Assembly: GCA_964427505.1 (NCBI GenBank)
Contig: CAYRUO010000028.1
Span: 1 to 13,123, forward strand
Direction: 5' to 3'
Length of the DNA: 13,123 bases
Origin: Thermanaerothrix sp034436175
GTDB taxonomy: Bacteria > Chloroflexota > Anaerolineae > Anaerolineales > Anaerolineaceae
Both the position numbers and the translations under genes were made by a program. The notes beneath the pieces are model-generated. The model was not told the origin of the DNA, ran no database searches, and saw only the letters and a list, made by a program, of their open reading frames with translations. How positions within the stretch are numbered: the stretch's first letter is position 1; every line of letters begins with the position of its first letter. Shown here piece by piece: positions 1-7,955 of the stretch.

Positions 1-11
1 CGGCGGGCAGG

Positions 12-1127
12 TCACCGCGCTCCCGCCTGGCTCAGACGCGCCATCCGCAGCAGATTGTAAGTGCCCGCCACAAAGTAGCCCCAGGCTTGCGTCCGTTCTT
101 TTCCCCGATACCGACTGCGCCGCAAGCCGCCCACCGTCTTGATCCACCCAAAGATTTCCTCCACCCGCTTCCGGATGCTTTGGCTGACGCGATAACTCTT
201 TCTCGTGGTCGTGCGTCCGTCCAGGCCCGGGACGCTCACGCCACCCTTGCACGCGACGTGCGGCGCGATGTTTTGCGCCCGACACGCCGCCACAAAATCT
301 TTCCGGTGATAGGCCTTGTCGGCCCCCACGCTTTTCACCTGAACCCCGTCGTGCCGTGTTTGATGGGCTCGAATCTGCCGCAGCGCCATCACCGGTTCCG
401 GCTCGGCGATCGGATCATGGATCGTGAAGTCCGCGCACAGGCCGTTCCGGTTTTCCATAAGGATGTGCCCGCCAAAACACAGCTTGGCTTCTTGGCCCTG
501 GGCCTTCCGATACAGCACGCTCTGGGGATCGGTCGTGCTCTGGTGCATGGCGTGGCGACGCGGTTGGCCCCGGAAATGGATCGTCGGATTGCCGGGGTCT
601 TCGTCCTTGGCGGATTGCACTTTCGCGGCGTCCGCACCGTCCTTGCGGACGAAGCTCTTCAGGCTGGCCCACGATTCGATCAGGGTGCCGTCCACCGTAA
701 AGGGTTCGTCGCTACTCCAGCCTTCCTAGCGCGACAGCTCATAGACCTCGGCGAAGAAGCGCTTGGCCACGTCGGCGGAGAGCACGCGCTGGCGGTTCTT
801 GGCAAAGACGCTGTGATTGAAGCTGCCCTCGCTCAATTGGCGGTCGAGGAACCAGAGCCAGAGCAGATTGTAGCCGAGCTGTTCGCAGAAGAGCCGTTTG
901 CTGCGCACGCTGTAGAGGGCGGCCAGCACGCGGGCCCTGAGCCGTGGCTCGGGCGGGATGCTGGGGCGCCCGAGCTCTTCGTAGAGCTCATCAAAGAGGG
1001 GGGAGAGTTTCTCTAGGACCGCGTCCACCTGGCGTTTGATGGCCCGCAACGGGTGATCGGCGGGCAGGCAGGCGTTGAGGTTCAGGACGGTGAGCAACTC
1101 CGGCTGGGCTTGAGGTTTACCGCGCAC
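12..1127 (-). pseudogene. IS5-family DDE transposase interrupted by one in-frame TAG
   Basis: This is the transposase of the IS5-type element. The N-terminal part (GTG at 1127 to TAG at 726-728, 133 aa) looks like a DUF772-type domain, with PADHPLRAI, GRPSIPPE, ALYSVRSKRLFCEQLGYN and NHSVFAKNRQR. The same frame continues past the TAG as EGWSSDEPFTVDGTLIESWA and runs to a TGA at 12-14. The C-terminal part carries the catalytic set: Asp in TVDGTLIES, Asp in SVGADKAYH, and Glu with a following Lys in RKRVEEIFGWIKT (R-x3-E-x6-K). Joined, the product is about 370 residues, a normal length for the family. Nothing else is broken, so the lesion is a single nonsense codon at a position I recall as variable in relatives. 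It may be a recent mutation, a sequencing error, or a read-through codon. In a cell that terminates at TAG the enzyme should be inactive. Confidence 0.88.
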
Positions 1128-1170
1128 GCTTTTTCGACGCCGATGAAACGGTCGTGTTCCAACACGGATG

Positions 1171-1189
1171 CGACTTTTTCAACAGCCTG
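1171..1189. repeat. Probable right terminal repeat of the IS5-type element
   Basis: On the minus strand this reads as GGCTGTTGAAAAAGTCG, lying between the neighbouring gene's stop codon and the transposase start. It contains the small palindrome AACAG-C-CTGTT at 1181-1191. It is called as a terminal repeat by resemblance to related IS ends and by position. The partner at the other end is outside the window, so the inverted repeat itself is not demonstrated. Confidence 0.5.
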
Positions 1190-3451
1190 TTAAAGCTGCC
1201 GAGCTCGGTAAAACCGGTGGGGCGCGTTGGTGACGGTGGTGTCCAGGAAGCGCCAGATGCCGTTGGTGTTTTCCATGGGGCCCAGCGTAAACCAATTGGT
1301 CGTTCCGAGGGCTGAAACGGCTTCGACCACATAGTTACTGCCCGGTTCTCCGCACATGCACAGCTTGAAAGCCTTGTTGGTCTGGAACCCGACCGGGTCC
1401 AACACATGCACGGGCAGGGTGGCGACCGTCACCACAACGTTGGTCTCACCGACGGCCCCTTTGTCATCAGTTGCTTGCAGGGTGCACAAGAACTCGCCCG
1501 GGAAATCGACGCTGCCCACAGCGGTTCCGGAGGACTGCTGCGGGAATTGGGCCAGAGCGGTGCCCTCGATCAGGAAGGCGATGTTCGTGACTGTGCCGTC
1601 CGGGTCCGTTGCGGTGCCCTGCATCCGGAATGGATGGCAGGCCCATTGATGGGAGCCGACGGTCAGTCGGGGCACCGGCGGCGCATTTTCGGTCTCCAGC
1701 AGAACGGTCTTGGGCATGTAGAGCACGTAGTATTCGTCCGGTTTGGCTGCGGCGCGGAATGTTCCGATGCGGAGGTTGCACACCGCAGCCGTGATGACGG
1801 TGCCGCGGCCCGGAACGTAACCGTTCGAGACCGTGACCTCGATGGTGCCCGCCAATCGGGCCTGGTTGGTCACAATCAACTGATCGTGTTGGGTGCCGGC
1901 GGCGGGCCCGCCAATTTCGATCTGCAACCGCGCATTGGTGGTCTCGACGTAGTTGCCTTCGATGGTCAGCCGGCCAAATGAAGGACCAGGCTGCACCAGC
2001 GCGTTGTTGGTGACGTTGCCGGACACGACGTTGGTGCCGCTGAGCACGCCGCCCGTCAGAGTTAGTCCTTGTTCAGCCACAAGTCGCCCCTCTGCCACAA
2101 GCGTCGAGCCGGCCGTCTGCACAAACGACCGCACAAACCTCAATCTGCCACTGCGGCATTCAACCGCTCCTGTGTTCAGAAAAGGCTCTTCAATGGAGCA
2201 GAGCGTCGTCTGGCCCATCCGCCGGACCAGCCCGGCATTCTCAAAGACCCCGTAGGCGCCCCCATCATGCCGCACGCCAGCCGAGGAGTTTGTAAAATCG
2301 AAGGTGCCTGTCGCCAAATTGGTGATCACGGCCCCGTTTTCAGTACTGACCAGGCCGCCGGTCAGCAGCCCGCTGTTGATCAGGCGGCCCCCCAGCAGCT
2401 TCGGGGAGTTAGCGGAACCGGTCAGAATCTCGCCGCCCCGGCACCTGACCGTGCACTCGATGATGCCGGTCTCCCAAATCAACCTGTCCGCGGTGATCGT
2501 GCCGGACCCGCTCAGCCTACCTCCCTTCACGGCCAACACGCCGGCCGTCAGATCGGTGTTCAAATTCAGCACGGCGGACCCGATGCACTCGATGGTGCCA
2601 TCGCCGCCGACGGTCGCGCCGGGCGCAAAGTCATGGCTGCCACCATAGAAGCTCAGGACGGCGTTGCTGCGCACGAGCACCACCCCGCCGTATTGGCTGC
2701 CATTGTCCAACCGGAGCGTCCCGATTTGCGCCTCGATGGTTCCGGTATTGTAGCACGGCGCCCCGACCAGAGAAATTCCGGTCCCGGCACTCTTCCGGAG
2801 AATGCCGGCGTTGTAAATTGGCCCGGAACTGGTCGAGTAATAGGAGATGTCGCAATCGGCCGTGATGTCGAATGTGCCCGCGCTCAGGTTGGATATCGTG
2901 GCGCTGTTATACAGTTCCAAATAGCCCCCGCTGAAGGTGAGCAGACCGGCGTTGATCAGGCAGCCGTAGCGGAGGGTTTTGGTGGCGCTGCCGCTGATCG
3001 AACCGCCGGCACACTGGACGGTGTTGGTGATGGTGCCGCCGGTCCAGTTGATGGGCCCGGCCAGTCGCAAACTGCCGCTGCCGCCGAGCGTCCCGCCGCT
3101 GATCTTGAGGACGCTGTTGGCGTTGCCGGTGCCCTGGCCCAAGAGCAAGGTCCCGCTGGTCAAGGATAACGTCTGGGTGCCGCTGGCCCCGCCCAGGACC
3201 AGCTCGCCTGCGGCGGCGCCTCCACTGACCGTGACGGTCTAGGTGCCGGTGTTGGTGATCCAAACGCGGTCATCGAAGGTGGGCACCTGATTGGGCGACC
3301 AGTTGGCCGCGGTGTTCCAGGCGCCGCCAGCCGCGTTGGTCCAAACCAAGTCGGCCGCGCCCAACCCGAGCCCTCCGCAGCACAGACCTGCAACAGCGAT
3401 GCCCCAGCCAACACGCGCCATGCCTATTGTTCTCATCCGATAGGTCTTCAT
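1190..3451 (-). pseudogene. Secreted beta-helix/autotransporter-like repeat protein, interrupted by TAG
   Basis: Start chosen at ATG 3451, which follows a good ribosome binding site; a longer frame upstream to 3508 adds a charged, unlikely leader. Residues 1-33 are a Sec signal peptide (basic MKTYRMR, then hydrophobic GWGIAVAGLCCGGLGLGA). After AANWSPNQVPTFDDRVWITNTGT there is an in-frame TAG at 3239-3241 (codon 71). The same frame then continues as TVTVSGGAAAGELVLGGASG for 682 more residues to TAA at 1190. In similar proteins I recall the motif as NTGTYTVTVSGG, so the TAG probably replaces Tyr. Residues about 75-575 are Gly/Thr/Asn-rich beta-helix repeats, including two copies of a unit of about 190 residues. 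Residues about 590-680 look like an Ig/PKD-type domain (TATDPDGTVTNIAFLIEGTA). The last 70 residues are the C-terminal module ending HRFYRARQL. There is no autotransporter barrel. The role is unknown, probably extracellular or at the surface. It was likely co-transcribed with the 3534-6464 gene. Confidence 0.8.
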
Positions 3452-3458
3452 TTGTTTT

Positions 3459-3465
3459 CCCCTTT
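3459..3465 (-). promoter_or_regulatory. Ribosome binding site deciding the ATG at 3451
   Basis: Minus-strand AAAGGGG sits about 7-8 nt before the ATG at 3451. The GTG at 3508 is preceded by no comparable site and would place a strongly charged stretch before the signal peptide. The shorter start gives a normal signal peptide. Confidence 0.65.
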
Positions 3466-3533
3466 CTTTGTCTCGGTTCGGTTTTTTGATTGGTTTACTT
3501 TCCTGCACGATGGGTAGTTGTTGTTCTGCGCGC

Positions 3534-6464
3534 TCACTGGCCGCAAACGCGCAGGAACAGGTTGCCCGGCTCGATCGGCAGCGTCATCGAATTAGTCTGG
3601 ATCGGCCCACCTACGTTTTCCCAGTAGTTCGTGCTGCTAAGCTGGGTTGTCTTTTGGACCTGATACGGTGGTTGGCCGCCCGTCCAGCTCAACAGCACGT
3701 TCGGACCGATCCGTGCAATGTTCAGCCAGATGGGGAGAGTTGTTGCGGTAAGCGTTTCAACAAACCAAGCTGACCCGTTGTATTGGCCACTGGGAATGTA
3801 GCCCCGGGCGCGGATTACACCCCCGGACGGCAGCGAAACACCGTCAAGCTCCCAGCCGCCAAGGATGCGGGTACCAGCGCCCAGATTAGTCCAAGTTGAC
3901 CCATCAGGTGAATAGTCGAAGGTGGTGCGCCAGACCTCGGGGCTGGTACCGCCCCGCAACCAGGTCACTTTTGAGCCGGCGTATCCGAGAGATTGAGTGG
4001 CCGGATCGGTGTTATGTAGCCTGGCAAAGTTCGTTCGGCCCTGCTGGCCCACCTGCGTGAACCAGCCAGCGATTAAGATTTTCCCATCAGGCTGGACCGC
4101 CAGCGAATCCACAGTCGGCATTTCGGTCCCGGAAATGCGTGCATTGAACTCGGAGTCCACAGTTCCGTCGGCTAACAGTCTGGCAAGGGCAATGCGTTCT
4201 GCGCCGCCTATCCACCAGAAACAGCCGCCGACCAAAATCTTGCCATCTGCTTGCAACCCTTGGGTGTAAACATACAGGCCCGGTTCAGGATCAAACCCTG
4301 GGTCCACTGTCCCGTCTTGATTGAGTCGGGCCAGGTTCCTGCGCGGCTGGCCAGCGATATTGGTGAACACGCCACCCACCAAGATCTTGCCGTCTGGCTG
4401 AATGAGCACTGAATACACCGCAGGCTGGGCGGGCCGAGGCGGGCCTGTTGCATGGGGCGCAAATCCTTGATCAACCGTTCCGTCCGGATTCAGTCGGGCC
4501 ATGTTTGTGCGCGGCTGGCCGCCGACATGGGTAAAGTTGCCCCCAACAAGAATCTTACCATCGGGCTGCAGAGCCAGTGAACTCACGGCGGGGTATTCTC
4601 CGCCTGTGGCACCGGGATTGAAGTCCGGGTCAACCGTGCCGTTTGGGTTCAGTCTGGCGATGTTCAGGCGCGGTTGACCACCGACCCCACCGAAGATGCC
4701 GCCCAGCAAAATTTTACCGTCAGGCTGCAACGCCAGCGCGGTCACGCTGGGCCATGGCCAGTAACCAGCCGTTACACCTGGATTAAAGTCGGGGTCCAAC
4801 GTTCCATCCGGATTCAGGCGAGCAAGATTCAGACGTGGTTGCCCCCCGATGCGTGTGAAGCAGCCGCCCACCAGAATCTTGGCGTCGGTTTGCACGGCCA
4901 ACGCGGATACCCCAGCGCCTCCCTCCGCGTGTTCGACTCCCGCCGTGAACGTGGCATCCACTGTCCCGTCGGGATGGAGCCGGGCCAAGTTTGTTCGCGG
5001 TTGCCCGCCGATTAGGGTAAAGTGGCCGCCCACAAGGATCTTGCCGTCCGGTTGAAGTGCCAGGGCAGAAATGTGGCCATTGAGATCCGGGTTAAATCCA
5101 CGGTCGGCGCAGACCAGATTCACTTTCAGGTAGGCAACTTCGCTGGTGGCGCGGCCAAACTGGTTGCTGACCACCACAAAGTAGCCGCCCGCATCCGCGC
5201 CTTGGACGTTTGTGAGGCTCAAGGTGGCATTGGTGCGTTGTGCCAAGACCGCCCCATCCTTCCACCATTGATAAAACAACGGTTCAGTACCCACAGCCGT
5301 CACGCTGAAACTGACGTCGTCGCCTACTTCGCACTCCTGACTTTGCGGCTGGCCGGTGACAGTCGGGTCGAGCAGGAGCAGCACGGCCCGTGGGCGCGTG
5401 CTGCCGCCCGCGCCAAACAGGCCGCAGCCGGCAATCCAACCGCGATCGTTGATGTCACTCGCCCAGGTCAGTGTCCAACCGGAGTTGGTCGGAATGAGCG
5501 AGTTGAGATTTGTCATGTGCCCGTCGGCCGGGTCATACAGGAATGGATGAAAATTGGTACTTTCAGGCAAGCCTGTTGCCGGGTCTTCAAACGGATTCGT
5601 CGTGTACCAGGAAATGCCGACGGCCTGGCCAACACCGTTGATGGCGAAGGCTGAACTGGTGTTGTCGCCGGGCAGCACGCCAAGGTCAATGACGGATTGG
5701 CTCGCAATGTTCCATACGCAGGCGTGCAGCGTGTTGGGAGCAACCTGGTATCGGCCCGCAACCAGGCCGGCGTCGTTGATGTCATACGCCACATTCCACG
5801 GATTCGACTCCATCAAATAGCGCATTACGCCGTCCTGCCATACAAAAGCCTTCGTAGGCTCATCGAATCCGCCGCCAATGTAGCCGACCACTTGCGCTGC
5901 AGCATTGATGCCCCGAGCCGCGCTGTTGGTCGGGCATTGCGGCAATGAACCCAGGTCAATCATGTTTGTGCCCGGCCACCACAAAAACGCGTGTGTCCCC
6001 TGACCCGCAGGCAGGTGTGACCAACCGACAACTTGGACTGCATCGTTGATGCCCAGGGCCTGACTGCTGGTGCCACCCAAGGTGCCCAAGTCGGCAATGA
6101 ACAACCATGGATACCAAATCACGGCGCGCTGTGGCAGGTTGGTTTGGAATGAACAACCGGCAATCCACCCCTCGTTGTTGATTTTGTAGGCGACGCTGGC
6201 TTCGTTGCCCGGCAAAGCGCCCAGATCTATCATCGTGCCGCTTCCCCACAGGAACGCGCGTTGGAACCCAAGTCGGTTGGGCGGCTTCAGCATTCCGAAC
6301 CCGACCACTTGGCCTGCGTTGTTGAGTCCGTAGGCGCAACTGCCCTGACCTTCCTGCAGCTCGCCGAGGTCAATCACGTAATACCGCTGTGCTGCTGGGG
6401 CAACGGCCGCCCAGCCCAGCATCAGCCCGAGTGAACTTCCATACAGCAACATCCGTATTTTCAT
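3534..6464 (-). CDS. Secreted HAF-repeat / Ig-like / delta-60-repeat protein
   Basis: 976 aa. ATG at 6464 follows a strong GAAGGAG site (6474-6480, about 9 nt spacing). Residues 1-25 are a signal peptide (MKIRMLLYGSSLGLMLGW, cut near APAA). Residues 27-362 hold seven HAF-type repeats, of the form xxAFLW..(M/V)IDLG.LPG....A..IN..G.VVG. The first repeat lacks its AFLW strand, while a matching strand (PRAVLLLL) follows the seventh. Residues about 368-448 form an Ig-like domain (FYQWWKDGAVL, GADAGGYFVVVSN). Residues about 451-820 hold seven delta-60 repeats (LALQPDGKILVGG, GGQPRTNLARLNPDGTVD), with the DGK-type Asp at 473, 527, 582, 635, 691, 740 and 793. The last 60 residues are the C-terminal module ending LFLRVCGQ. 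No catalytic motif is seen, so a binding or structural role outside the cell is inferred. The downstream beta-helix gene lies 82 bp away with no terminator between, suggesting an operon. Confidence 0.93.
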   Translation of the reverse strand: MKIRMLLYGSSLGLMLGWAAVAPAAQRYYVIDLGELQEGQGSCAYGLNNAGQVVGFGMLKPPNRLGFQRAFLWGSGTMIDLGALPGNEASVAYKINNEGWIAGCSFQTNLPQRAVIWYPWLFIADLGTLGGTSSQALGINDAVQVVGWSHLPAGQGTHAFLWWPGTNMIDLGSLPQCPTNSAARGINAAAQVVGYIGGGFDEPTKAFVWQDGVMRYLMESNPWNVAYDINDAGLVAGRYQVAPNTLHACVWNIASQSVIDLGVLPGDNTSSAFAINGVGQAVGISWYTTNPFEDPATGLPESTNFHPFLYDPADGHMTNLNSLIPTNSGWTLTWASDINDRGWIAGCGLFGAGGSTRPRAVLLLLDPTVTGQPQSQECEVGDDVSFSVTAVGTEPLFYQWWKDGAVLAQRTNATLSLTNVQGADAGGYFVVVSNQFGRATSEVAYLKVNLVCADRGFNPDLNGHISALALQPDGKILVGGHFTLIGGQPRTNLARLHPDGTVDATFTAGVEHAEGGAGVSALAVQTDAKILVGGCFTRIGGQPRLNLARLNPDGTLDPDFNPGVTAGYWPWPSVTALALQPDGKILLGGIFGGVGGQPRLNIARLNPNGTVDPDFNPGATGGEYPAVSSLALQPDGKILVGGNFTHVGGQPRTNMARLNPDGTVDQGFAPHATGPPRPAQPAVYSVLIQPDGKILVGGVFTNIAGQPRRNLARLNQDGTVDPGFDPEPGLYVYTQGLQADGKILVGGCFWWIGGAERIALARLLADGTVDSEFNARISGTEMPTVDSLAVQPDGKILIAGWFTQVGQQGRTNFARLHNTDPATQSLGYAGSKVTWLRGGTSPEVWRTTFDYSPDGSTWTNLGAGTRILGGWELDGVSLPSGGVIRARGYIPSGQYNGSAWFVETLTATTLPIWLNIARIGPNVLLSWTGGQPPYQVQKTTQLSSTNYWENVGGPIQTNSMTLPIEPGNLFLRVCGQ

Positions 6465-6480
6465 GGTTCGAATCTCCTTC

Positions 6481-7250
6481 TATCGGTTAATGTTCAAGGG
6501 CGAGCGCCCACGCCTCGCGTGCCTTTTCCCCACCGGCGCGGAAAACACCAAATGGCACGTTTCCTTACCCGCAAAGTCCCGGCGGCAAAGGCTTCCTCTG
6601 GCCGAGAGCAAACCGCGGCGAGTCCCGATGATGTTGGAAAATGACTCACGCTCCAAAGCCCAACTTTGCCGGTTTAGTTGGGGCGCAAGTATGCCGTGAA
6701 ACGGGCTGACATCTTTTGAATGCGCTCGCCGACAAAATCAGCATGATGCACCTCTCCCACCGCCGCTGGGGCAAAACTCCACACGGCGCACCTTGAAGAA
6801 TCGTGACCGTTGGACGCAGCCTACGTACACAGCCGCTCTTGCCAAGGGTAACCTCGCTGCGCTCGGTGACGATAAAGACGGCGTGGGCAGCGAGTGGCGC
6901 CCTGTATTCTTCTTCTTTACCGCGTCGTCGCCTGTTCGCCACTTCAATTCTAGGGAAGATTATTAGTTCCACCCGAACCTCGTCAAGTACATTAGGCAGA
7001 GACTCTCAACCCGTCGGCTGCGCCTACTCTACTCAATCGGTTCGCTCTACTACTTTGTGCCCAAAAGGTTAGTTCGCCCAAACGCCCGGGACGAACGAAG
7101 GGGAATATCCGCCTCGCCTTTGCATATCATGGCCAATTCTTCTGGGGCCGCAATGGGTTGGCACAAGGCCGGTTAGAGATTAAAGCTGAACTTTCCACTC
7201 CCACTTTTTCAAGCTCAGGGATGCAGACCGCCTCTCACACAGCTTTCTGT
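6481..7250. other. Intergenic region with no supportable gene
   Basis: About 770 bp upstream of the HAF/delta-60 gene. Short open frames exist on both strands, but none has a recognisable domain, a good ribosome binding site or coding-like composition. The promoter of the 6464 gene is expected here; I see no convincing -35/-10 pair. The outer end of the ISAs1-type relic may lie somewhere in 7080-7250, but I could not place a terminal repeat. Confidence 0.5.
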
Positions 7251-7254
7251 CGGT

Positions 7255-7955
7255 ACTGCCGGGGCTCTGACCGCAGTGCGCCTCCAACTGCTCTCAAGCC
7301 CCAAGGCCAAACAACGCGCCCAATGCTTGCTGGCTCAGTATCACTACTTGGGCAATGTCAGAGCAGTGGGCGAACAACTCGTCTACGCGGTCACCGACCG
7401 CCAGGGCGGCGGCAACTCTCTGTTGATCGCCATCACCGTGCCCAGCCAACACTACCTGGGCAGCGCCGTCGTGGCCACCAAAACCAACTAAATCCCAGTT
7501 GCCGGAGACCCCTTCCAAAAGCTCGACCTGGACGGCCGCCGGGGCAGCCTCGGCGCCCTCCACACCCAGGCTCAAACCGCACGGCACCCGGTGCTGGATC
7601 AGGGCGCCGACCTGCCTGCTGCAGGCAGGCTACCTGCTCACCGTCAAGGACAACCAACCCCACACCGCAAAAGAACATCCAGCAAATCGTCCATGCCAGA
7701 CCGGCGGATTTTTCCCCCTTACTAACAGATGCCCACCTCGGTTGTCGGCCACCAGCTTAACAAAGGCCAGCCCGAATTGCGCATCCTGCGCAGCCGTGCG
7801 GTCATAGCCTAACAGGTCGGCTTCCCCTCTGTACAGCAAGTCGCGCTGCTGCGCCGCCACCCGCACACCCACGCCCCGGAAACCGTGGCCCTGATCACAA
7901 GCCTGTCCCCCGAGCGAACTGACCGCCGCCCAATGGCTGGCTGCCAAATCTCTGC
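7255..7955 (+). pseudogene. Relic of DUF4338 (DruA-like)/ISAs1-type fusion transposase
   Basis: Three reading frames together give a decayed transposase. 7276 onward encodes LLSSPKAKQRAQCLLAQY and HYLGNVRAVGEQLVYAVTD, typical of the N-terminal DUF4338 domain found in DruA and in fused transposases. Near 7405 the homology jumps straight to the DDE region (LLIAITVPSQHYLGSA then KTN-stop-IP), so a large central segment is missing. Further on come LDLDGRR, ALHTQAQTAR, YLLTVKDNQP, KNIQQIVHARPADFSP, PELRILRSRAV and ETVALITSLSPERTD. Lesions include TAA at 7489-7491 in place of the Glu of KTNEIP, loss of the Asp in the usual SLDALHTQ (here SLGALHTQ), a TAA after RSRAVIA near 7808, a 19-nt palindromic insertion at 7612-7630, and at least two further frameshifts. 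The end is cut where an IS630-type relic begins. It is not functional. Confidence 0.8.
7611..7629. repeat. Perfect 8-bp inverted repeat inserted in transposase relic
   Basis: CCTGCCTG-CTG-CAGGCAGG interrupts the motif expected to read GADYLLTVKDNQP. Removing the 19 nt at 7612-7630 restores GAC-TAC-CTG-CTC in one frame. The segment therefore looks like an insertion rather than transposase sequence. It may be a local templated duplication or a copy of a small dispersed palindromic element. Confidence 0.7.

Larger units (their letters stand above)
1..1189 (-). mobile_element. IS5-type insertion sequence, left end outside window
   Basis: This element holds one DDE transposase gene, read on the minus strand and described separately. 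The right boundary is placed where minus-strand sequence starts GGCTGTTGAAAAAGTCG, which resembles ends of this IS5-like group as I remember them. That boundary lies directly beside the TAA stop of the secreted beta-helix gene. The other terminal repeat is not visible because the transposase stop codon is only 11 bases from the window edge. The inverted-repeat pair and the target duplication therefore cannot be checked here. The family assignment rests on the protein, not on the ends. The right end could be off by several bases. Confidence 0.75.

Noticed and set aside
87..1016. 309-residue plus-strand frame opposite the IS5 transposase
   Set aside because: It is antisense to a recognised transposase with catalytic motifs on the minus strand, and its own translation is rich in His/Pro/Arg without any domain. 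It is a GC-driven shadow.
2069..3169. 366-residue plus-strand frame opposite the beta-helix gene
   Set aside because: The translation is a low-complexity Ala/Gly/Asp/Gln pattern without a domain. The minus strand carries a signal peptide, repeats and a C-terminal module.
4005..5075. Regular repeats that could suggest a CRISPR-like array or satellite
   Set aside because: The period (about 150-170 bp) is in frame with the coding sequence, and the repeats are degenerate at DNA level. They encode delta-60 protein repeats.
5022..5654. 210-residue plus-strand frame inside the HAF/delta-60 gene
   Set aside because: It is antisense to an intact repeat protein and has no recognisable features.
6646..6972. 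108-residue minus-strand frame in the intergenic region
   Set aside because: No recognised domain, no ribosome binding site, Arg-rich composition and no support from neighbours. It may be a decayed fragment, but nothing shows it.
7276..7491. Possible Druantia (DruA) anti-phage defence gene
   Set aside because: Only the first part of a DUF4338 domain is present, joined to ISAs1-type DDE sequence, with stops and frameshifts. No other Druantia components are nearby. It is a transposase relic.
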